Below are positions 58,463-64,000 of a stretch of 64,000 nt of DNA, in pieces; positions within the stretch are counted from its first letter, which is position 1; each line of letters starts with the position of its first letter. The notes beneath the pieces were generated by a model that ran no database searches, was not told the origin of the DNA, and worked only from the letters and a program-made list of their open reading frames with translations. Source of the stretch: CAZIJH01 sp964539655 (GTDB taxonomy: Archaea > Aenigmatarchaeota > Aenigmatarchaeia > CG10238-14 > SCSR01); contig CAZIJH010000004.1 in NCBI GenBank assembly GCA_964539655.1, forward strand, positions 28,087 to 92,086. The letters are read 5' to 3'. The position numbers were made by a program, and so were the translations under genes.

Positions 58463-59782
58463 ATGGCAATAGATTTTACTAGGGTGTGGAACTGGTACTC
58501 GCGCGAATCGGTTCAGAAAGCACTGATAGAAGTCGCGAAAAGCAGGGAAGTAGTCTCGGTCTTCAAGGAAGGGAATTTCGGGAAGCGTCCCGACGTTATC
58601 AATTATCAGGGAGACGTCCTGCAGGCCGTGGCGAACGGCACTGTTTCTTTTCACGGCTCCGTTGAAAGATGGCACCAGCCCATGAAGCTGGACGTCGGAA
58701 TGGCGAAGGCCGATCTCGACGTGATACGCAGCGGATGGGAAATTTTTATCGATCCTGATGTCCCTGATTTTGAAATTGCGAAAGTTGTGACGAAACAAGT
58801 CATCTCGGCCTTGAAGGATCACGGCGTGAACAGCTGGTCAGTAAAATTCACCGGAGGAAAAGGATTCCACATCGGGGTCCCGTTCGAGGCTCTGCCTGAA
58901 AAAATTAATCTGCTGGAAAGCAAGAATCTCTATCCGGATCTTCTCCAAAAAATAATAGAGTACCTCAAATGGTACATGAGGGAGCAGCTCAAGGAGGCCA
59001 TACTAGAAATCGACACGCCCAACAACATTTCCCAGAAAATAGGGAAGCCTCTGAACGAGATAATCAACGCAGAGGGGCTCGACCCTTTCAAGATAATAAA
59101 CATGGATATTTTTTCTTCGCGCCACTTGTTCAGGCTTCCGTACAGCCTGCACGAAAAAAGTCTGCTCGTGAGCCTGCCGATTAAAATTCAGAATTTGGAT
59201 TCCTTCGAAAAGGAGGACGCTCTTCCGGAAAAGGTGAAAGTAGACGAAAGATTTCTCGTGTCAAAAGGATTCATACACGATGCCGAAGCTCTTGTTGTAG
59301 AATCGTTGGACTGGGCAAGCAAGCACGAGATTCCAAAGCCCGAAAAAATCCAAACAGCTCAGCAGAGCAAAAATTTCGCACACACAAAAATGGTGCCAGA
59401 GGAAAATTTCCCGCCGTGCATAAAAGAGATAATGAAGGGAAGGACGGACGGAAGGAAAAGATCCGTTTTCATTTTGATCAATTTCCTGCGTAACATGGGA
59501 TGGAACATCGAGCAGGTTGAGAAGAGGCTGCTTGAATGGAACGAGAAAAATTATCCACCGCTAGGCATGAACTACATAAGGTCCCAGCTGCGCTGGCATT
59601 TCAGGCAGGACAGGAACCTCCTTCCTCCGAACTGCGAGAACGGGAATTTCTACACTCAGATGGGAGTATACGAAACGTGCTGCAAGGAAGTCGACCACAA
59701 GACGATGAACATAAAGAATCCCGTCAACTATCCGTTCAGAAAATTCAAGATGAACAACAATACGAAAAACAGGAAAAAATAA
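58463..59782 (+). CDS. priS: DNA primase: PriS with fused PriL-type C-terminal domain
   Basis: A 439-aa protein. The catalytic PriS part (1-300) has IFIDPDVPD with metal-binding Asp residues and VKFTGGKGFHIGVPF with the nucleotide loop. After a linker (about 300-310), the C-terminal part has FPPCIKEI (Cys319), PPNC (391) and YETCCKE (406/407), plus GRKRSVFILINFLRNMGWN. This is the iron-sulfur PriL C-terminal pattern with four cysteines, as in the fused primases known from Nanoarchaeota. The large part of PriL is missing. It is followed by GINS, L44e and S27e, a conserved archaeal order. Confidence 0.88.
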   Translation: MAIDFTRVWNWYSRESVQKALIEVAKSREVVSVFKEGNFGKRPDVINYQGDVLQAVANGTVSFHGSVERWHQPMKLDVGMAKADLDVIRSGWEIFIDPDVPDFEIAKVVTKQVISALKDHGVNSWSVKFTGGKGFHIGVPFEALPEKINLLESKNLYPDLLQKIIEYLKWYMREQLKEAILEIDTPNNISQKIGKPLNEIINAEGLDPFKIINMDIFSSRHLFRLPYSLHEKSLLVSLPIKIQNLDSFEKEDALPEKVKVDERFLVSKGFIHDAEALVVESLDWASKHEIPKPEKIQTAQQSKNFAHTKMVPEENFPPCIKEIMKGRTDGRKRSVFILINFLRNMGWNIEQVEKRLLEWNEKNYPPLGMNYIRSQLRWHFRQDRNLLPPNCENGNFYTQMGVYETCCKEVDHKTMNIKNPVNYPFRKFKMNNNTKNRKK

Positions 59783-59826
59783 ACAAAAGCTTTTACCTTT
59801 TAACATCAGCTATATAATCAGATAGT

Positions 59827-60366
59827 ATGTCGGACGAGACGATCACTTTCGAATTCGTGAGGAAGGTGCAGCACGAGGAGCAGAAAACGCAGAAGTTGTC
59901 CAAACTTCCTGAAAATTTCTACGATTCTGTGGCCGCCTACATTCAGCAGAAAAGGAAACTGAATCTTAACAGCGACAGGAAAGGCGCGTTCGAGTTCAAG
60001 AACATCGAGAGGCTCGTAGAGTACATTTTCAACACGCGCGAAAGGAAGATTCTGAATCTCGCGACCATCGCGGCCCAGACGGGAATACCTCCTGAAAATC
60101 TTACAGATGACGAGAGGACGTTTTTCGACGCATTGACGTACATTATCAAGAAAAGAAGAAACGAGAATCTTGAAAAGATGGTCGGCAAATCCAAAGAGGA
60201 GATGGGCACGCTGATAGTTTTCAGGGAAGAGGTGCCAGAATTTCTGGGGAGCGACATGAAGACGTACGGACCTTTCAAGAAGGGCGACATAGCGAAGCTT
60301 CCGGAAGAGAACATGCACGTCATGGTCCAGCAGGGCGTGGCCGAAGAATTCAAGGTAAGCAAATAG
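59827..60366 (+). CDS. GINS complex subunit (Gins51/Gins23-like)
   Basis: A 179-aa protein in the position that archaeal GINS genes take next to primase. It is helical (LPENFYDSVAAYIQQKRKL, NIERLVEYIFNTRERKILNLA) with a C-terminal beta domain (EFLGSDMKTYGPFKKGDIAKLPEEN, in part). The family links MCM and primase at the replication fork. The layout of A (helical) then B (beta) domain fits Gins51. The B domain ends VQQGVAEEFKVS. Confidence 0.85.
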   Translation: MSDETITFEFVRKVQHEEQKTQKLSKLPENFYDSVAAYIQQKRKLNLNSDRKGAFEFKNIERLVEYIFNTRERKILNLATIAAQTGIPPENLTDDERTFFDALTYIIKKRRNENLEKMVGKSKEEMGTLIVFREEVPEFLGSDMKTYGPFKKGDIAKLPEENMHVMVQQGVAEEFKVSK

Positions 60367-60450
60367 GCATAACTCCATTTCTGCTTCTCGGACATGGTAA
60401 AACATTTAAATGTGCAACAGAGAATTAACAGTTATCAAAACGTGAATCGA

Positions 60451-60735
60451 ATGAAGTTTCCGCAAAAATCCAAGAAATACTGCAAGACCTGCAAGAAGCA
60501 CACGTTGCAGACCGTCGAGATCGCGAAGAAAAAGCCGAGAGGCGCCATGACGCACGGTGAAAGGATCTTCAACAGGAAGATGCTCGGGTACGGTTCGTTC
60601 CCTAGAGAAAATCCAAGAGGAAGAGAGAAGTCCACGAGGAAACTCGATCTCCGTTTCAAGTGCTCGGTCTGCGGGAAGAAAAACATGAGTGGCAGCGGAT
60701 TCCGCGTGAAAAAATTCGAAATGGTGAAAGGGTAA
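60451..60735 (+). CDS. rpl44e: Ribosomal protein L44e
   Basis: A 94-aa protein from ATG 60451: KFPQKSKKYCKTCKKHTLQT with a CxxC zinc pair, a basic middle and RFKCSVCGKKNM with the second pair. This is archaeal L44e (L36A of eukaryotes), a 50S subunit protein contacting the E-site tRNA. The upstream in-frame extension to 60394 is poorly conserved in character, so the later start is preferred. S27e follows 6 bp downstream. Confidence 0.95.
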   Translation: MKFPQKSKKYCKTCKKHTLQTVEIAKKKPRGAMTHGERIFNRKMLGYGSFPRENPRGREKSTRKLDLRFKCSVCGKKNMSGSGFRVKKFEMVKG

Positions 60736-60741
60736 ATTTTT

Positions 60742-60930
60742 ATGAAACAGATTTTACAAACTCCGAAAAGTAATTTCGTGCGCGTCATTTGCAAGAAGTG
60801 CAAGAACGAGCAGGTAATCTACAACAAGGTCGCGACGTACGTCAAGTGCCTGAAATGCGGCGAAGTCCTTGCCGAGCCGACAGGCGGAGAAGCCTTCGTC
60901 AAGGGAAAATTAATGCAGTCACTGACGTAA
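60742..60930 (+). CDS. rps27e: Ribosomal protein S27e
   Basis: A 62-aa small-subunit protein with four cysteines, VRVICKKCKNEQVIYNKVAT, then VKCLKCGEVLAEPTGGEA, the typical S27e zinc ribbon. It is co-transcribed with L44e, as in many archaea. The usual next gene in this cluster (aIF2 alpha) is not here; an Hsp20 gene follows instead. Confidence 0.95.
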   Translation: MKQILQTPKSNFVRVICKKCKNEQVIYNKVATYVKCLKCGEVLAEPTGGEAFVKGKLMQSLT

Positions 60931-60986
60931 CCGACAACGCTTATTAGCGAGTTCTACCTTTGTAAATAATTGGTGATATTTTCTGC

Positions 60987-61412
60987 ATGGCGTGGGAAGA
61001 TTCTGACGAACTGGAAAAATTGCACAGGCGGGTTCATCAGCTCATGAAGAGGATGTGGGAACCTCTCGGAGAGGAGATAGAATCTATTGGAAATTTTCCT
61101 GTCGATGTTGAAGAGACGGATGAAAATATTGTTGCGAAGGCCGATCTTCCCGGATTCAAGAAGGACGAGGTTGCATTGAAGGTAACGGAAAACAGTCTCG
61201 AAATATCGGCCGAGCATAAGGAAAAGAAAATTGAGAAAACCGCGAAGACTTACAGGGCGGAAAGGAAATTCGGCAGTTTCAAAAGGTTCCTTACATTGCC
61301 TGCGGCGATCGATTACGAAAAAACCGACGCGAAATTCGAAAACGGGTTGCTGACGGTCTCTCTTCCGAAAAGGGAAAAGAAGAAAGTCGGAAAGGAAGTC
61401 AAAATCAAATAA
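60987..61412 (+). CDS. Hsp20/alpha-crystallin small heat-shock protein
   Basis: A 141-aa chaperone. The alpha-crystallin domain (about 40-135) shows FPVDVEETDENIVAKADLPGFKKDEV (in part), ENSLEISAEHKEK, AERKFGSFKRFLTLP and ENGLLTVSLPKREK, where the final GLL hydrophobic motif is conserved. It probably forms oligomers that hold unfolded proteins. A short helical N-terminus carries the only variable part. Confidence 0.92.
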   Translation: MAWEDSDELEKLHRRVHQLMKRMWEPLGEEIESIGNFPVDVEETDENIVAKADLPGFKKDEVALKVTENSLEISAEHKEKKIEKTAKTYRAERKFGSFKRFLTLPAAIDYEKTDAKFENGLLTVSLPKREKKKVGKEVKIK

Positions 61413-61453
61413 CCTTTTCAAAGCATTTAAAATTTGTCAAAGAATAGTATATC

Positions 61454-63088
61454 ATGAATCTTAGCGGCGAAGAAATCAAAACAATTCTTTTTTCGACGAA
61501 AGACCTGTTCGTGAACTTGCCGCAGACTGTTTACATAAACGACGGGAAAATAATTTTGGAAAAATCTCAAGGCGAATCCGGCCAGTGGCTGAAATATCCG
61601 AGGGAAAAACTGTACGAGATGAGCTGGCCTGTAAATCCCGGAACGTATGCGATAAAGGATCCCGCATGCCCGGTAGCGGTCATATGCCCGAGACAGGATT
61701 CCGAGCTGCAGGAGCAGGCATTGAATTACGGCGCGGGAATTTCCGGACCGTGCATAACTCCGGACAGGGGAGTCGAGCTGGTGATCTCAAACATAATTTC
61801 AAATCCTAACATAAGATTTGTAATACTCGCGGGACAGGACAGCGGGCATCTTGCGGGAGACGTTCTTTACTGTGTGAACAGATTCGGAATCGACGACAAG
61901 ACGAAGCGGGTAATCAATACAAAGTGCCCGACAAATCCTTACATAAGAAATCTGCCGATCGAAGCCGTGAAAAGATTTCAGGAGCAGGTGAAAGTTATAA
62001 ATTTGCTCGGGACAAGGAACGTCGAGGAGCTTGCGCTGATGATCAGGTGCTGCATGCAGGAAATGGAAAATCCAGTCAAGTTCACGGACACGCTCAACAA
62101 TGAAACGCTTATGCTGTGCGACAAGGGATCGGAAAACAGGGAGCCTTTGGTTTTCAAGTTCGGCACGGAAAGGAAGGGAGGTTACTTCGAGGGTTTTGAC
62201 AGGACTGGAACATCGATACATTCGCTCACAGTTTCGGAATCGTATCCTCTGCTGGAGTCGCACATACTCGCGAACGGATCCTTCGGCATGCAGGAATCTT
62301 CGAGGCTGGCTCTTGATACAGTCGGCACGCAAATCACGATTCACGATGTTTCAAGGGATTTGATACCTGACGGATGGAAGCCGCACGGCTGGATGCAGAC
62401 TCCGGAAGACGTGAAAAATTATGTCGAGAAATATTGCACGTGGGTTTACCTTTTCCCTCTCAGCGACGCGAAATTCGAGGCTCAGGAAAATGTCGTGGTC
62501 CCGTACGTTCCTGAAAAAATGGAATACGCTTACGGCACGAGACTCGTGGCATACGGATATGAGACAGCTCCCGAAGAGGAGAAGCAGCAAATCAGAAAGC
62601 TGGTCGAATCGATGCACGAGAAATTCAGATTAAAGACGCCGACATTCGACGATGTCATTAATTTCTACGAGGAACTCGCCAAGGTTCAGGTGAAAACTTT
62701 CAACCAGTTGTATGCGATCGCGAAAGCTCTGAGAAGCTCGATTGCGAATAATTTCGGAGCGTCCTACAGGATGTACATGTCCTTGCAGATTCCGCCGATC
62801 GATATAAAAGAAGATCCGAGGCAGGCGCACGCCCCGTGCTTCGCGATGTTCAACGTTTTCCCGCGCAAGATCAGCGGCAAATGGCAGCTCGATTGCTCCC
62901 TTTATCTTCAGAGGCACGATTTTCTCGCGTATCCTGCAAACGCGAACGCCGGGATACTTCTGCAGAAATTCCTCGGATGGTTCGGGAACATTCAGCCGGG
63001 AAAATATTTGCATCACGCCGGATGCGTCCACATCTGCGATTACATGCTGCCGAAAGAAATTCTTGACAAGTACAGGGACAAAAACTAG
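61454..63088 (+). CDS. MtrA-like domain fused to thymidylate synthase (ThyA)
   Basis: A 544-aa two-domain protein. Residues about 50-190 match MtrA, the cobalamin subunit of methyl-H4MPT:CoM methyltransferase (YGAGISGPCITPDRGVELVI, SNPNIRFVILAGQDSGHLAG). The middle part (about 200-390) is less clear. The C-terminal 160 residues are a ThyA: nucleophile Cys462 in HAPCFAMFNVF, LQRHDFLAYPANANA, and HHAGCVHICDYM. dUMP methylation is likely, with the MtrA part perhaps providing a folate or pterin site. Methanogenesis genes are not seen, so the fusion is notable. Confidence 0.78.
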   Translation: MNLSGEEIKTILFSTKDLFVNLPQTVYINDGKIILEKSQGESGQWLKYPREKLYEMSWPVNPGTYAIKDPACPVAVICPRQDSELQEQALNYGAGISGPCITPDRGVELVISNIISNPNIRFVILAGQDSGHLAGDVLYCVNRFGIDDKTKRVINTKCPTNPYIRNLPIEAVKRFQEQVKVINLLGTRNVEELALMIRCCMQEMENPVKFTDTLNNETLMLCDKGSENREPLVFKFGTERKGGYFEGFDRTGTSIHSLTVSESYPLLESHILANGSFGMQESSRLALDTVGTQITIHDVSRDLIPDGWKPHGWMQTPEDVKNYVEKYCTWVYLFPLSDAKFEAQENVVVPYVPEKMEYAYGTRLVAYGYETAPEEEKQQIRKLVESMHEKFRLKTPTFDDVINFYEELAKVQVKTFNQLYAIAKALRSSIANNFGASYRMYMSLQIPPIDIKEDPRQAHAPCFAMFNVFPRKISGKWQLDCSLYLQRHDFLAYPANANAGILLQKFLGWFGNIQPGKYLHHAGCVHICDYMLPKEILDKYRDKN

Positions 63089-63098
63089 TTTTGACTTC

Positions 63099-63464
63099 CT
63101 AATTCCTGTTGGCTTGCTTGTATGCGTACTTGAATCTTGGTGGTCTCACGGCTGACAGAAGCATCATGAACTTCTGGAATTTCGTAAGGTTTACTTTGAC
63201 ATGATTGCCGACCATTAGGAATCCTACGAAGATTGTCTCGTAATGTTTCAAATAGATTAGAAGGACTCCCAAAACGACTGTAAGCGCCACGGTTATTGTG
63301 AGAATTATTTCAGTCGAGGGAAGGAAGATTTCCGGATATCCGATTTTGAAATACGAGAGCGAGACGAGTATTGCAATCATGATGTCAATCAGAGAAGAGA
63401 AATAGACAATCTTGTCCATCAGATTTTTTGTTCTTTCTATCTGGATGCGTCTGTTGACAAGCAT
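63099..63464 (-). CDS. Hypothetical membrane protein, 121 aa
   Basis: A 121-aa protein with two to three membrane helices (about 20-40, 50-72 and 76-90, for example IVYFSSLIDIMIAILVSLSY) and a basic C-terminus (PPRFKYAYKQANRN). The N-terminus (VNRRIQIERTKNLMDK) looks cytoplasmic. Its stop is 10 bp from the convergent MtrA-ThyA stop. Family unknown. Confidence 0.6.
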   Translation of the reverse strand: MLVNRRIQIERTKNLMDKIVYFSSLIDIMIAILVSLSYFKIGYPEIFLPSTEIILTITVALTVVLGVLLIYLKHYETIFVGFLMVGNHVKVNLTKFQKFMMLLSAVRPPRFKYAYKQANRN

Positions 63465-63482
63465 GTTATATTTATGTGCGAA

Positions 63483-64000
63483 TTAAAATAAAATCTTTCG
63501 TTCAGTTGAAATTTTGTTTTTGATTTCTTCCTCGATCCTTATTATTTCGTTGATTTTGGAAATTCTTTCGCCGGCGATCCCCATTTTTGCATAGTCGCAG
63601 CCGAGTCCCACTGCAAGATGCGATATTAGCGTGTCCTCGGTCTCATTCGAACGATGGGACAGGACCGTAAACAATCCGTGTTTTTTCGCTTCCTTCACAG
63701 TTTTTATCGTGTCCGTGATAGTTCCTACCTGGTTCGGCTTTATGATTATCGCGGAAGTCGCCTTCCTGTCAGCTCCCAGGATGAGCCTGTCCGTATTTGT
63801 TGCATACAAATCGTCTCCGCATACGATTTTCGGTTGGATCCTTTGCGTGAGGACCGAAAAGTCCGAAAAATCATTTTCGTGAAACGGGTCTTCTATGTAA
63901 GATATCGGATACTTTCTCGCGAGATTTTCAACAAGACTCAGCTGGTCGTGGCTTGATAATTTTTCTCCAGTGGAATAAACGTACGATGATCCGTTCCATA
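63483..64000 (-). CDS. eno: Enolase, C-terminal part (5' end beyond the window)
   Basis: About 172 residues at the 3' end of enolase, which interconverts 2-phosphoglycerate and PEP. The reading frame continues to 64000. It shows ISYIEDPFHENDF with a metal-binding Glu-Asp, IVCGDDLYATN with the catalytic-site GDD, IIIKPNQVGTITDTIKTVKEA with the catalytic Lys, and LSHRSNETEDTLISHLAVGLG. The end is KIGLGIAGERISK-like (KMGIAGERISKINE). Enolase joins PEP synthase as a part of central metabolism. Confidence 0.94.
   Translation of the reverse strand, partial: WNGSSYVYSTGEKLSSHDQLSLVENLARKYPISYIEDPFHENDFSDFSVLTQRIQPKIVCGDDLYATNTDRLILGADRKATSAIIIKPNQVGTITDTIKTVKEAKKHGLFTVLSHRSNETEDTLISHLAVGLGCDYAKMGIAGERISKINEIIRIEEEIKNKISTERKILF

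Overview
The window comes from an archaeon, most likely a member of the DPANN group with a reduced genome. The markers are archaeal or eukaryote-like: PCNA, a fused PriS-type primase, GINS, transcription factor S, ribosomal proteins L10e, L40e, L44e and S27e, a miniature histone-fold protein, archaeal SepF, an ER-type signal peptidase, DUF99, DUF1512, a TIGR00288-type NYN protein and tRNA genes with introns at position 37/38. Many genes have TATA-like boxes about 25 nt before the start codon, as in leaderless archaeal transcripts. The phylum (Aenigmarchaeota-, Woesearchaeota- or Micrarchaeota-like) cannot be fixed from this sequence alone. Genes are packed tightly on both strands. There is no rRNA, CRISPR array or recognisable transposase.

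Layout. 0-6.5 kb: a copper-type P-ATPase, small membrane proteins, and a three-gene carbamoyltransferase module (SxtJ-like, carbamoyltransferase, 59-aa DUF5989). 6.9-17 kb: an accessory stretch in which two related LAGLIDADG endonuclease genes each abut the 5' end of a tRNA gene (tRNA-Glu and tRNA-Leu), with a deacetylase, several unknown genes, a cupin, a Zn/Mn-type ABC transporter and an arginase-family enzyme between them. 17-25 kb: a phosphatase, a membrane Lon-like protease, small translation-factor-like proteins, tRNA-Thr and a 1248-aa surface protein. 25-36 kb: PEP synthase, L10e, dCMP deaminase, histone-like protein, dTMP kinase, DUF1512, NYN protein, SepF and a HAD phosphatase. 36-47 kb: MetRS, two CBS proteins (one fused to an HPF-like domain), a zinc-ribbon protein, tRNA-Ser with a 12-nt intron, a Ca-type P-ATPase, a SWIB peptide and a 7TM/winged-helix operon. 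47-64 kb: PurM, PCNA, OB-fold protein, stand-alone Cdc48-N domain, TFS, signal peptidase, GuaA, L40e, a cysteine cluster (cysteine synthase-like gene, tRNA-Cys, CysRS), primase-GINS-L44e-S27e, Hsp20, an MtrA-like/ThyA fusion and the 3' part of enolase.

Themes. Replication and translation genes sit in conserved archaeal neighbourhoods. dTTP synthesis is represented by dCMP deaminase, the ThyA fusion and dTMP kinase; lower glycolysis/gluconeogenesis by enolase and PEP synthase. The most unusual structure is the repeated geometry of a LAGLIDADG gene running up to, or into, the first nucleotides of a tRNA. In the tRNA-Leu case a direct repeat of the first 8 tRNA bases lies on the far side of the endonuclease gene. 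Three genes show apparent single-base frame breaks (around 630, 34612 and 53571), which may be real lesions or assembly errors.
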